A stretch of DNA of 64,000 nt from NCBI RefSeq assembly GCF_031085175.1, contig NZ_JAVHUY010000017.1, forward strand, positions 1 to 64,000. Reading direction: 5' to 3'. Below, piece after piece: positions 1-7,897 of the stretch. The DNA comes from Phytohabitans maris (GTDB lineage: Bacteria > Actinomycetota > Actinomycetes > Mycobacteriales > Micromonosporaceae). The stretch's first letter is position 1. Each line of letters opens with the position of its first letter. The position numbers and the translations under genes are program-made. The notes beneath the pieces were generated by a model. The model was not told where the DNA came from. It saw only the letters and a list, made by a program, of their open reading frames with translations, and searched no databases.

Positions 1-48
1 GGGGGCGGCCCCCCCGGCCCCCCCCCCTCGATTGCCTGGCTGCGCGCG
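1..48. repeat. C/G homopolymer-rich low-complexity edge
   Basis: The first 28 bases consist only of G and C, with runs of seven and eight Cs. They lie just downstream of the ugpC-type gene stop codon. No hairpin with a clear loop is seen. The tract may be real low-complexity DNA or a base-calling or assembly artefact at a contig edge. A similar but longer homopolymer region occurs at 29711-29776. Confidence 0.5.
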
Positions 49-1140
49 TCAGAGGCGCTGGCCGGTCACCGCGTGGAACGCGTGGTTTTGGCCGGTGCGC
101 GGCTTGACGAAGACCGTGTCACCCATGTTGGGCATGTGGCGGCGGTCGGTGCGGACGACGAAGCGCTCGGAACCACCGTCGAGGGCCGCGTGGCCGTACA
201 CGTTGGCGTCGGAGCCGAGGTCTTCGACCAGCTCGACGACGACGGGCAGGCCGCCCTCGGTCGGGCTGACCAGGTCACAGTCCTCCGGGCGGAAGCCGAC
301 CGTGATCTTGCCGTTGCCGCCGTTGGCCTGGGCGGCCGCCACCTGCTCGCGGCTCAGCGGCACGATCATCTGGGCGAAGACGGCACCCTGCTCGGTGAGC
401 GGCACGGTCTTGATGTTCATCGCCGGCGAGCCGATGAAGCCGGCCACGAAGACGTTGCCCGGGCTGTCGTACAGGGCGCGCGGGGTGTCCACCTGCTGCA
501 GCACGCCGTCGAGGAGGACCGCCACGCGGTGGCCCATCGTCATGGCCTCGATCTGGTCGTGGGTCACGTAGACGGTGGTGATGCCGAGCTTGGCCTGGAG
601 GGTCGCGATCTGCGTACGGGTCTGCACGCGGAGCTTGGCGTCCAGGTTGGACAGCGGCTCGTCCATGAGGAAGACCTGCGGCTCACGCACGATCGCGCGG
701 CCCATCGCGACGCGCTGGCGCTGGCCACCGGAGAGCGCCTTCGGCTTGCGGCTGAGGTACTCCTCCAGCTGGAGCAGCGCGGCCGCCTCCTTGACCCGCC
801 GGTCGATCTCCGACTTGGGGGTCTTGCGGAGCTTGAGGGCGAACGCCATGTTCTCGTACACCGTCATGTGCGGGTAGAGGGCGTAGTTTTGGAAGACCAT
901 CGCGATGTCGCGGGCCTTGGGCGGCAGGTGGGTGACGTCGCGACTGTCGATGTGGATCGAGCCCTCGTCGACGTCCTCCAAGCCGGCGAGCATCCGCAGG
1001 CTGGTGGACTTTCCGCAGCCGGACGGGCCGACCAGGACGAGGAACTCCCCGTCGCCGATCTCCAGGTCCAGGTGGTCGACCGCGGGACGCTCGGTGCCCG
1101 GGTAGATCCGGGTCGCCTTGGAGTACGTGACCGTAGCCAT
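49..1140 (-). CDS. ugpC: ABC transporter ATP-binding protein, UgpC/MsiK (sugar importer) type
   Basis: This is the ATPase subunit of carbohydrate ABC importers. It hydrolyses ATP at the inner face of the membrane and in actinomycetes often serves several sugar permeases. The 363-aa product has Walker [10 protein letters not shown] (38-46), a Q-loop (MVFQNYALYP), signature LSGGQRQR (from 136) and Walker B VFLMDE (156-161). Its C-terminal extension of about 120 residues matches the MalK-type regulatory/TOBE region, including the GFRPEDC segment. The ATG at 1140 is chosen because AAAGGAAG lies 8-15 nt upstream and family N-termini start MATV; an in-frame extension to 1221 lacks these. No permease or binding-protein gene is adjacent, which fits a shared multi-sugar ATPase. 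Confidence 0.93.
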   Translation of the reverse strand: MATVTYSKATRIYPGTERPAVDHLDLEIGDGEFLVLVGPSGCGKSTSLRMLAGLEDVDEGSIHIDSRDVTHLPPKARDIAMVFQNYALYPHMTVYENMAFALKLRKTPKSEIDRRVKEAAALLQLEEYLSRKPKALSGGQRQRVAMGRAIVREPQVFLMDEPLSNLDAKLRVQTRTQIATLQAKLGITTVYVTHDQIEAMTMGHRVAVLLDGVLQQVDTPRALYDSPGNVFVAGFIGSPAMNIKTVPLTEQGAVFAQMIVPLSREQVAAAQANGGNGKITVGFRPEDCDLVSPTEGGLPVVVELVEDLGSDANVYGHAALDGGSERFVVRTDRRHMPNMGDTVFVKPRTGQNHAFHAVTGQRL

Positions 1141-1451
1141 GGTGAAGCGCTTCCTTTCACCGGCAGGAACGTGCCGGACGATCCGAGTGAAAGAGCGACC
1201 GGCACACTTCGCACCGGTCAACGGGCGCGCACCAGGGTGTCGCCCGTGTCACGCAACGGTAAACGGTTTCCGCCTGCCTGCCAAGGTGGGAGCGGTTCCG
1301 CGCCCTCGCTGGAACGGATCATTCGGTCACCGGGGCACGAACGGCGCCGACGTCGCATGCTTACCCAGCGGGGGCCTTTCAACACGCCGCGTACGCTGCC
1401 CAAACGCGGATCACCAGGCATGCCCGTCGGTCGTTATGCTGGCGTCGACAC
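1141..1451. other. Intergenic region between ugpC-type gene and tRNA
   Basis: About 310 nt without a convincing gene. It must hold the minus-strand promoter of the ATPase gene and the plus-strand tRNA promoter. TATGCT at about 1436-1441 is a plausible tRNA -10. GGTAAACGGTTTCC at 1258-1271 is an imperfect palindrome that could be a LacI-type operator for the sugar ATPase gene; this is a guess from shape only. Confidence 0.3.
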
Positions 1452-1525
1452 GCCCCTGTAGCTCAGCTGGCCAGAGCACTCGCCTTGTAAGCGAGTGGTC
1501 GTCGGTTCGAATCCGACCGGGGGCT
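1452..1525 (+). tRNA. tRNA-Thr (anticodon UGU)
   Basis: A complete cloverleaf can be drawn. The acceptor GCCCCTG (1452-1458) pairs with CGGGGGC (1518-1524), followed by discriminator T. The anticodon stem CTCGC/GCGAG closes a seven-base loop CTTGTAA, whose middle three bases TGT read threonine ACA codons. The T arm is GTCGG-TTCGAAT-CCGAC. The 3' CCA is not encoded, as is usual in actinobacteria. Confidence 0.96.
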
Positions 1526-1844
1526 CAACCCAACACCCTATCTGCGCGTATGCCGCTGAGCCTCCACGGGAGGCGGGCCGCGCCGTGCTCCGACCACCCG
1601 GCGCCGCCGGTTTCGCGCCGCGGTCCCGGAATGCCTTGACGTGTGTCCGAGGCGAAGCGTCGAGAGCGCTCGAATCCACCCGTACGAACGGCCGCGGTGA
1701 CCTGAATCCGACAGCGCCTCGCACGACGGCGTCGTTAGCGTGACCGCCTTCCCCAAGGCACGGCGGCCGGCCTCCGGCAGGGTCTGGCCGGCCGCCGTCT
1801 ATCCAATTCGACCCTGCCGAAGACCCTGCATTGGAGAGATCACC
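1526..1844. other. Intergenic region with a GC hairpin
   Basis: Some 320 nt between the tRNA and the DUF4352 gene. The only clear structure is a 13-bp perfect stem at 1760-1772/1786-1798 with a 13-nt loop, ending 46 nt before the GTG start. It could terminate the tRNA transcript or act in the leader of the next gene. No ORF with an SD was seen. Confidence 0.35.
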
Positions 1845-2546
1845 GTGTCATACCCGAACGCGCCGGCTGGCCATGGCCCGCAGCAGCCGTACCAGGTCGG
1901 CCACGCCATGCCGCCGTCGAAGAAGAAGAGCAACGTCGGCCTGATCATCGGGATCGTCGTCGGGGGCTTCGTGGTGCTGTGCCTGGGCGGCGGCGTCATC
2001 GCCGCGGTCGCCGGCAATCCCGAGACCACCAACACCGCCGACAGCTCGAACGAGCAGCCCGCCGAAGGGGCTGCGCCGTCCGAGCGGGCGGCCGCCGCTG
2101 CGGAGGACAAGCAGGAGACGAAGCCCGAGGAGGGACCGAAGACATACCGGGTGGGCCAGACGGTCCGCGGTGGCGACTTCGAGTTCGTCGTGCACGGCTT
2201 CAAGTGCGGTATCGCCCAGGTCGGCAACGAGTTCCTCAACCGCAAGGCGCAGGGCACCTTCTGCCGGGTCGACGTCTCCGCCAAGAACGTCACCAAGAAG
2301 GCCCACTACTTCCACGCCGACGGCACGGTGACCGCCAAGGACACGGCCGGCCGGGAGTTCGACGCGGACGGCGAGGCCAACATCTACGGAAACAAGGACG
2401 GCGAAGGGTTTCTGGACGAGATCAACCCGGGCAACCAGGTGCGCGCCTTCGTCTACTTCGACATCCCCAAGGGTGCGAAGCTGACCACCATCATGTTTGA
2501 CGCCGGACTCTTCACCCTCGCGGAAGACGCGGTGGTCAAGCTGTAA
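1845..2546 (+). CDS. Membrane-anchored DUF4352 domain protein
   Basis: The 233-aa product has a short Pro/Gln-rich cytoplasmic head with a PSKKKS basic cluster and one membrane helix (about 30-53, NVGLIIGIVVGG onward). An acidic Ala/Glu-rich linker follows, then an extracellular domain of about 130 residues matching the DUF4352 immunoglobulin-like fold (YRVGQTV... to the C-terminus). Such proteins are common, poorly characterised surface proteins of Gram-positives. GTG at 1845 is preferred over an upstream in-frame ATG at 1740 because GGAGAG lies 7-12 nt before it. The gene stands alone. Function is unknown; binding or sensing at the cell surface is only an inference. Confidence 0.82.
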   Translation: MSYPNAPAGHGPQQPYQVGHAMPPSKKKSNVGLIIGIVVGGFVVLCLGGGVIAAVAGNPETTNTADSSNEQPAEGAAPSERAAAAAEDKQETKPEEGPKTYRVGQTVRGGDFEFVVHGFKCGIAQVGNEFLNRKAQGTFCRVDVSAKNVTKKAHYFHADGTVTAKDTAGREFDADGEANIYGNKDGEGFLDEINPGNQVRAFVYFDIPKGAKLTTIMFDAGLFTLAEDAVVKL

Positions 2547-2568
2547 GCCGGCCGGCCGGCCGGGGCGG

Positions 2569-2958
2569 TCAGCGGCGGCGGGTGCGGGCGCGGGTCGAGC
2601 GGATGCGGCGCAGGCGACCGATCAGGACGGGGTCGTGGGCGAGCGCCGCCGGGTTGTCGAGCAGGCCGTTGAGGAGCTGGTAGTAGCGGGTCGCGGAGAG
2701 GTCGAACTCGTCGCGGATCGCCTGCTCCTTGGCCCCGGCGTGCTTCCACCACTTGCCCTCGAAGGCCAGGATCTGCCGCTCCCGCTCGGAGAGGGCCGGC
2801 GGCTCCTCGACGGCCGTCGCGGCGGGGCGGTCCTCGACCTCGACGTCGAGTGTGGCGTCCGAATCCAGGTCGGCGTCGGGCTCGACGTCGAGGTCGTCCT
2901 CCACAGTGGGGGATGCCTCGGCGTCGAGCTCACGAGCGTCTGCGGCGGGGTGCTTCAT
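2569..2958 (-). CDS. DUF3263 domain protein (small HTH-like)
   Basis: The 129-aa product has an acidic, Asp/Glu-rich N-terminal half. Its C-terminal half (from LSERERQILAFEGKWW) matches the actinobacterial DUF3263 family, whose fold resembles a sigma-like helix-turn-helix. A regulatory or DNA-binding role is inferred. ATG at 2958 is chosen. An in-frame GTG at 2988 lies inside the perfect palindrome 2982-2999, which is better explained as an operator in front of the gene. GAGG 9-12 nt before the ATG is a weak SD. The gene follows the ABC permease on the same strand with about 50 nt between them. Confidence 0.78.
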   Translation of the reverse strand: MKHPAADARELDAEASPTVEDDLDVEPDADLDSDATLDVEVEDRPAATAVEEPPALSERERQILAFEGKWWKHAGAKEQAIRDEFDLSATRYYQLLNGLLDNPAALAHDPVLIGRLRRIRSTRARTRRR

Positions 2959-2981
2959 GAGGCGCCTCGCGAAGATATCGA

Positions 2982-2999
2982 TTAGCACGGAAGTGCTAA
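2982..2999. promoter_or_regulatory. Perfect palindrome, candidate operator of the DUF3263 gene
   Basis: TTAGCAC-GGAA-GTGCTAA is a perfect 7+7 inverted repeat in the leader of the DUF3263 gene. The half-site TTAGCAC is also the outer half-site of CIRCE (HrcA), but the spacer is 4 nt and not 9, so it is not a canonical CIRCE. A related inverted repeat lies at 15484-15505. Confidence 0.5.
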
Positions 3000-3008
3000 G
3001 AGACTATC

Positions 3009-4034
3009 TCACGTGATGTCCCGGCTGCGCATCAGCCAGATCGCCGCGGCCAGTACCACCGCCGTCCCCAGGCCGAAGACCAGGGCGGACTGCTGCCAGG
3101 TGATGACGAACGTATCCGGCTCGCACTGGCCGCTGAAGCTGATGTTGCAGGCTCGCCAGTCCTGCAGCTCCCACCGCTTCTCAAACCAGGCCAGCGCGTA
3201 CGTGGACAGTACCCAGCGCTCGGCGAAGCGGACCTGCGCGATGGCCAGCGCGATCCGCATGCCGATCTCGCTGACCACGCCCACGCCGATCGCCACGCCC
3301 AGCGCCATCGCCGTGTGGCGGCCGACCGACGCCAGGCCGAACGCGACCGCGGTGACCGCGAGCACCAGGCCGGCACCGCGCGCGCCACTGAGCGCGAACG
3401 ACTCCCACGCTCCCTGCGTCATCTCGCCGGTCTGGCCGTCGAACGTGCCGATCAGCCAGAAGCCGACGGTCCACAGTGCACCCAGCACCACCGTGACCGC
3501 GAGTACCCCGCCGAGCAGCACGCCCAGCTTCGTGAAGAGCACCGAGAGCCGGCGGGGGCGCCAGAGCAGGAGGTTCATCATGCCGCCGCTGTGCCACTCG
3601 GCGCCCACGTAGGACGCACCGACGATGAAGCCGAACAGCGCCACGATCCCCGCGAACACCGAGATGAAGACGCCGAACTGGTCGCGGAAGTGGAACTCGT
3701 ACGGCAGGTTCCACGTGGCGTCGAACTGCTCGCGCTGCGGCGCGTACCCGGGCTCGTTGCCGCAGTCGGGTGGGAAGCGCTGGGTGATGTCCTCGCCGCG
3801 CGCCTTGGCCGCCTCGCAGTCGGCCACCATCTGCTGGTGCCAGCGCAGCGCCTCCTCGTACTGCCGCTGTGCCTCCGCCTCGGCGGCGGCGACCTGGGCC
3901 GGCCCGACCTTCTGGCTGGCGACCGTGAACGCGACGCCGATCGCGCCGAGCCCCAGTACCAGCAGGATCACCATCAGGCGGGTGACGCGGCGCTTGGCGA
4001 GCCGGCGTACCTCCGCGCGGATCAGCCCGCTCAT
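3009..4034 (-). CDS. ABC-2 type transporter permease
   Basis: The 341-aa membrane protein is the permease partner of the ATPase encoded upstream (4102-5073). After a basic N-terminus, TM1 is at about residues 18-40. A large soluble loop of about 80 residues rich in Glu/Gln/Ala follows, then five more helices (for example VFISVFAGIVALFGFIVG and the last, GLGTAVVLAAAIWLM). This is an ABC-2-like arrangement. The start ATG 4034 overlaps the stop of a 24-codon ORF (ATGA), and GAGGA precedes it. The substrate is unknown; such pairs often export drugs, lipids or peptides. Confidence 0.85.
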   Translation of the reverse strand: MSGLIRAEVRRLAKRRVTRLMVILLVLGLGAIGVAFTVASQKVGPAQVAAAEAEAQRQYEEALRWHQQMVADCEAAKARGEDITQRFPPDCGNEPGYAPQREQFDATWNLPYEFHFRDQFGVFISVFAGIVALFGFIVGASYVGAEWHSGGMMNLLLWRPRRLSVLFTKLGVLLGGVLAVTVVLGALWTVGFWLIGTFDGQTGEMTQGAWESFALSGARGAGLVLAVTAVAFGLASVGRHTAMALGVAIGVGVVSEIGMRIALAIAQVRFAERWVLSTYALAWFEKRWELQDWRACNISFSGQCEPDTFVITWQQSALVFGLGTAVVLAAAIWLMRSRDIT

Positions 4035-4105
4035 GCCCGTCCTCGCTTCGCTGCGGGCGGGCACGAGGCTCCAAGCCCGCTGCGTTTGATGATTCGCTCG
4101 CTCAT
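4031..4105 (-). CDS. 24-codon ORF bridging ABC ATPase and permease
   Basis: Between the ATPase and permease genes a 24-aa reading frame (starting MSERIIKRSG, ending KRGRA) overlaps the ATPase stop by ATGA at its start and the permease start by ATGA at its end. It would therefore keep translation coupled across the 67-nt gap. The peptide is basic and has no recognisable domain. It may be a spacer repeat and not a functional peptide; the double overlap is what makes it worth recording. Confidence 0.35.
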   Translation of the reverse strand: MSERIIKRSGLGASCPPAAKRGRA

Positions 4106-5073
4106 GCCGGCACCTCCACGGACTGGTCGACCTGGCGGTGCTGCCCGGTCACCGGTGCGGTGCCGGTCAGCTCCAGGAACACGCTCTCGAGGTCGACGGT
4201 GACCGGGGCGAGCTCGCTCACGTAGAGGTCGTGGCCGGCCAGCGTACGGGTGACCCAGGCGGGCTTTTCGACGCCGGTGACGAGCAGGTGGTCGGGCTTG
4301 AGGTCGACCCGCGCGCCGGCCGCGACCAACACCTGCGCCGCCTTCGGGAGGTCGGCGGCGGACTCCAGCCGCACCACGACCCCGCCGCCGGAGTGCTGGG
4401 CGAGCACCTCGGCGACCGGACCGGAGGCCACTCGCCGGCCCAGCGAGATGATCGTGACCGAGTCGCAGATCTGCTGCACCTCGCCGAGGATGTGGCTGGA
4501 GAGCACCACCGTCATGCCGGAGGCGGAGAGCTGCCGCATCAGGTCGCGCATCTCCCGGATGCCGCCCGGGTCGAGACCGTTGGCCGGCTCGTCGAGGATC
4601 AGCAGCTGCGGGCTCTTGAGCAGCGCCGACGCCACCGCGAGGCGCTGCTTCATGCCAAGCGAGTACGTCTTGACCCGCTCTTTGGCCCGGTCGCGCAGCC
4701 CCACCAGCTCCAGCACCTCGGTCACCCGCGCCTGCGGCACCTCGCCGGCGTCGGCCAGGAGCGAGAGCGTGTCCTGCGCCGAGAAGTGCGGGAAGAACTG
4801 CGGACTCTCCACGATGGCCCCGACCTGGCCGGCGACCGCCGGCAGCCGGGCCGGCACCTCCTCCCCGAGGATCGCCATCCGGCCGCCGTTGGGGCGGATC
4901 AGGCCCAGCAACGTACGCAACGTCGTGGTCTTGCCGGACCCGTTCGGCCCGAGGAAGCCGTGCACCTGGCCGGCCTCCACCACCATGTCGAAGCCGTCGA
5001 GCGCCCGCCGGGCACCCTTTCGGCGGCTTCGGTAGGTCTTTCGCAGACCTTCGATCTCCAGTACCGCTGTCAC
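4102..5073 (-). CDS. ABC transporter ATP-binding protein (exporter type)
   Basis: This is the ATPase of the ABC-2 exporter encoded with the permease at 3009-4034. It carries Walker A LGPNGSGKTTT, a Q-loop region (AIVESPQFFP), an atypical signature YSLGMKQRLAV and Walker B LLILDEPANGLDP followed by the H-loop SSHIL. These are typical of the CcmA/BcrA/drug-exporter branch. The C-terminal 90 residues form the usual extra subdomain. GTG 5073 (VTAVLEIEGL) is chosen from family N-termini; ATG 5097 is an in-frame alternative. No SD is obvious for either, so the transcript may be leaderless. Confidence 0.9.
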   Translation of the reverse strand: MTAVLEIEGLRKTYRSRRKGARRALDGFDMVVEAGQVHGFLGPNGSGKTTTLRTLLGLIRPNGGRMAILGEEVPARLPAVAGQVGAIVESPQFFPHFSAQDTLSLLADAGEVPQARVTEVLELVGLRDRAKERVKTYSLGMKQRLAVASALLKSPQLLILDEPANGLDPGGIREMRDLMRQLSASGMTVVLSSHILGEVQQICDSVTIISLGRRVASGPVAEVLAQHSGGGVVVRLESAADLPKAAQVLVAAGARVDLKPDHLLVTGVEKPAWVTRTLAGHDLYVSELAPVTVDLESVFLELTGTAPVTGQHRQVDQSVEVPA

Positions 5074-5130
5074 GCCGACAACATACTGGGTATGCACAAT
5101 GGTCCGCTGCCCCGTCGATCCTGACCTGAA

Positions 5131-5916
5131 TTAGGCGGAGATGACCCGCACCCCGATCGCTTCGAACGCCGCCACGATCTCCGGCGGCGCGCCCGAGTCG
5201 GTCACCAGCATCTCGATCCGCTCGATCGGGCAGATCCGCGCGAACGCGTGCCCGCCCAGCTTGGACGAGTCCGCGATGATGACCACCCGCTTCGCCCGCG
5301 CGACCATCAGGTTGTTCATCGAGGCCTCGCCCTCGTGGTGTGCCGCGGCGCCGAGCTGCACGTCGATCGCGTCGACGCCGAGCAGCGCCACGTCGAGCGT
5401 GACCTCGCGCAGCAGCGCCCCGCCGAGCGGACCCACCAGCTCGTACGACTGCGGCCGCACCACCCCGCCGGCCACCACGATCTTCATCCGGGAACGGACG
5501 AGCAGCTCGTTCGCGATGTTCAGCGCGTTGGTCACGACGGTGAGCTGGGCGCCGTCGTTGCCGCTGTTGAGGTCGGGGCGGACCGCCAGCGCGCGGGCCA
5601 CCTCGGTCATCGTGGTGCCGCCGTTGAGCCCGACCACCATGCCCGGCGACACCAGCGAGGCGGCGGCGGCGCCGATCCGCTGCTTTTCGGCCGAGTGCTT
5701 CGCGGTCTTGTACCGCAGGGGCAGGTCGTACGACACGCCGTTGGCCACCGCGCCACCGCGCGTGCGCGTAATCATCTGCTGCTGGGCGAGCTGGTCGAAG
5801 TCGCGCCGGATCGTGGCCTGCGAGACGTCCAGGCGGGTGGCGGCCTCTTCCACGCTGACCCGCCCGGTCTCGGTCAGGAGCTCGAGCAGGGAATTCCAGC
5901 GTGCATAGCGATCCAC
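5131..5916 (-). CDS. DeoR/GlpR family transcriptional regulator
   Basis: The 261-aa protein has an N-terminal winged HTH (RWNSLLELL... VSQATIRRDFDQL, about residues 5-55). A C-terminal sugar-phosphate sensor domain (GLNGGTTMTEVARAL, then VVIIADSSKLG) is typical of DeoR regulators. It is divergent from an amino-sugar operon starting at 6069 and so probably represses it with a phosphorylated amino sugar as inducer, by analogy with AgaR/NagR-type regulators. The start is fixed by GGAGG 6-10 nt before the GTG at 5916. The 152-nt divergent gap holds candidate operators. Confidence 0.92.
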   Translation of the reverse strand: MDRYARWNSLLELLTETGRVSVEEAATRLDVSQATIRRDFDQLAQQQMITRTRGGAVANGVSYDLPLRYKTAKHSAEKQRIGAAAASLVSPGMVVGLNGGTTMTEVARALAVRPDLNSGNDGAQLTVVTNALNIANELLVRSRMKIVVAGGVVRPQSYELVGPLGGALLREVTLDVALLGVDAIDVQLGAAAHHEGEASMNNLMVARAKRVVIIADSSKLGGHAFARICPIERIEMLVTDSGAPPEIVAAFEAIGVRVISA

Positions 5917-5926
5917 GTAGCCTCCG

Positions 5927-6023
5927 TTGCGTGCACAATAGTGCGCGAAACACTGGCACGCAAAACAGGCCGCTGCGCGAAGTTGCGCGCGGTTGCCACC
6001 AAGCGGCCGGACCGCGCACAATG
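5927..6023. promoter_or_regulatory. Divergent regulatory region, candidate DeoR operators
   Basis: The gap between the regulator and the amino-sugar operon contains TTGCGTGC (5927-5934) and its exact inverse GCACGCAA (5956-5963). It also holds TGCGCGAA twice (about 5942 and 5973) and a near-repeat GTGCACAATA / GCGCACAATG (5931 and about 6014). DeoR-family regulators bind repeated short boxes of this kind. Which boxes are bound cannot be told from sequence alone. Confidence 0.4.
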
Positions 6024-6068
6024 ACGCTCGAAAGCCGGCCAGTCCGAACCGTTACGCGCAGGAGAGTC

Positions 6069-6989
6069 ATGGCTTACGTTGACGGGGAGATAGCCAGCCA
6101 GCCCGACTGCTGGCGCCAAGCGGCCGACCTCGCCGGCCGATCGGGAGGGCTGCCACGTCCGGGGGAGCGGGTCGCCGTCGTCGGTTGCGGCACGTCGTGG
6201 TTCATGGCGATGGCGTACGCGGCGCTGCGCGAGCGCGCCGGCCACGGCGAGACCGACGCGTTCCAGGCCTCCGAGTTTCTCACCACCCGGCGCTACGACC
6301 GGGTGGTAGCGATCACCCGTTCGGGTACCACCACTGAGGTGATCGACCTCCTCGGCGCCATCGACACGCCCACGACCGCGATCGTGGGTGACCCGGCCGC
6401 GCCCGCCGTGCACCTGGCGAGCGACGCGGTGCTGCTCCCGTTCGCGGACGAGCGTTCGGTGGTGCAGACCCGCTTCGCCACCAGCGTGCTCGCCCTGCTC
6501 CGCGCCCACCTGGGCGAAGACCTCGGGCCGATCGCGGTCGACGCCGAGGTGGCCGTGCGCGCACCACTCCCGGTCGACCCGACGACGACCGAGCAGGCCA
6601 CCTTCCTGGGGCGGGGCTGGACCGTCGGCCTCGCCCAGGAGGCGGCGCTGAAGTGTCGCGAGGCGGCCACGCTCTGGGCCGAGGCGTACCCGGCCATGGA
6701 CTACCGCCACGGCCCCATCTCGATCGCGGCGGTCGGCCGGGTGGTCTGGGCGTTCGGCGACGTGCCGGAAGGGCTGGCTGAAGACGTGGCGGCGACCGGC
6801 GCGTCGTTCGTGCACGGCAGCCTCGGCGGCGGCTACTCGGCGCTGGGCCGGTGGGGCGGCGGACGCAAGCCGCTCGACCCGATGGCCGACCTCATCCTCG
6901 CCCAGCGCTTCGCGGTGGCGATCGCCGCCAGCCGCGGCCTCGACCCGGACGCGCCCCGCCACCTGACCAGATCGGTCGTGCTGGCATGA
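6069..6989 (+). CDS. SIS domain sugar isomerase/deaminase (AgaS/GlmS-like)
   Basis: The 306-aa protein consists of two SIS subdomains. Motif VVGCGTSWFMAMAYAALRE (about 37-55) and AITRSGTTTEVIDLL (about 80-94) are the phosphosugar-binding loops. The second half carries EAYPAMDYRHGPIS, the conserved GlmS/AgaS/FrlB stretch. It likely deaminates or isomerises an amino-sugar phosphate in the cytosol. The start ATG 6069 has AGGAGA upstream. It is translationally coupled (ATGA) to the ROK kinase, with nagA next. This order suggests uptake, kinase, deacetylase and deaminase steps of N-acetylhexosamine catabolism. The exact substrate (GlcNAc or GalNAc) is open. Confidence 0.88.
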   Translation: MAYVDGEIASQPDCWRQAADLAGRSGGLPRPGERVAVVGCGTSWFMAMAYAALRERAGHGETDAFQASEFLTTRRYDRVVAITRSGTTTEVIDLLGAIDTPTTAIVGDPAAPAVHLASDAVLLPFADERSVVQTRFATSVLALLRAHLGEDLGPIAVDAEVAVRAPLPVDPTTTEQATFLGRGWTVGLAQEAALKCREAATLWAEAYPAMDYRHGPISIAAVGRVVWAFGDVPEGLAEDVAATGASFVHGSLGGGYSALGRWGGGRKPLDPMADLILAQRFAVAIAASRGLDPDAPRHLTRSVVLA

Positions 6990-7897
6990 ACGAGGCGGTG
7001 GTGGCGCTCGACGTGGGCGGCACGGCCATCAAGTGCGCGCTGGTCTCCGCGGCCGGCGAGGTGCTGCGCACCGAGCGCCACGCCACCGGCGCCGCCCGGG
7101 GTCCGGACGCCGTCGTGGAGACCATCCTCGACCTGGCCGCGAGCCTGGCCGGCAAGGCGCGCGCCGACGGCCTCACCCCGGTCGCCGTCGGCGTGACCGT
7201 GCCCGGTGTCGTGGACGAGACGGCGGGCGTCGCGGCCTGGTCGGCGAATGTGGGCTTCCGCGGCGTACCCCTGCGTGATCTTGTGTCGGCGCGGCTCGGA
7301 CTCCCCGCGGCGCTCGGCCACGACGTGCGTGCGGGTGGCCTGGCCGAGGCCAGGCTGGGGTCCGGGCGCGACTTCCGGCACGTGCTCTTCGTCGCGATCG
7401 GCACCGGCATCGCGGCCGCGCACGTGGTCGACGGGCAGGGCTTCGCGGGCGCGCACGGCGCCGCTGGCGAGCTCGGGCACATCGTGGTACGCCCCGGCGG
7501 TACCCCGTGCGGTTGCGGTGCCCGCGGGTGTCTGGAGGCCGAGGCCTCCGCGGCGGGGGTGAGCCGCCGCTACGCCGCCCTGGCCGGAAGCGAGGCGACG
7601 GCCGCGGAGGTCGTCGCCCGCGCGGCCGCCGGCGACCCCGTCGCCAGCCAGGTCTGGACCGAGACGATCGAGGTACTGGCGGACGGGCTGGTAACCGCAC
7701 AGACGCTCTACGACACGGAGGCGATGGTGCTCGGTGGTGGCCTGGCCGAGGCCGGGGACGCGCTGCTCGAACCGCTGCGGCTGGCGATCCGCGAACGGCT
7801 CCGCTTCCAGCGCGAACCGGTCCTGGTGCGCGCCGCCCTCGGTGACGAGGCCGGCTGCGTCGGCGCCGCCCTGCTCGCCCTGGACGGCCGGGCATGA
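6986..7897 (+). CDS. ROK family sugar kinase
   Basis: The 303-aa kinase phosphorylates a sugar, here probably N-acetylglucosamine or a related amino sugar, with ATP. The N-terminal phosphate loop ALDVGGTAIKCAL, the GVTVPGVVD segment and the ROK zinc motif (GELGHIVVRPGG then CGCGARGCLEAEAS) are all present with all four Cys/His ligands. ATG 6986 overlaps the SIS gene stop, and its own stop overlaps nagA by ATGA, so the three genes form one coupled operon. The kinase would feed the phosphorylated substrate to NagA. Confidence 0.92.
   Translation: MNEAVVALDVGGTAIKCALVSAAGEVLRTERHATGAARGPDAVVETILDLAASLAGKARADGLTPVAVGVTVPGVVDETAGVAAWSANVGFRGVPLRDLVSARLGLPAALGHDVRAGGLAEARLGSGRDFRHVLFVAIGTGIAAAHVVDGQGFAGAHGAAGELGHIVVRPGGTPCGCGARGCLEAEASAAGVSRRYAALAGSEATAAEVVARAAAGDPVASQVWTETIEVLADGLVTAQTLYDTEAMVLGGGLAEAGDALLEPLRLAIRERLRFQREPVLVRAALGDEAGCVGAALLALDGRA

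Noticed and set aside
73..1461. Plus-strand open frame opposite the ugpC-type ATPase, running into the tRNA
   Set aside because: Antisense to a conserved ATPase and overlaps a tRNA gene.
2982..2999. Calling this palindrome a true CIRCE
   Set aside because: The half-site matches, but CIRCE needs a 9-nt spacer and the two extra TC/GA bases; here the spacer is 4 nt.
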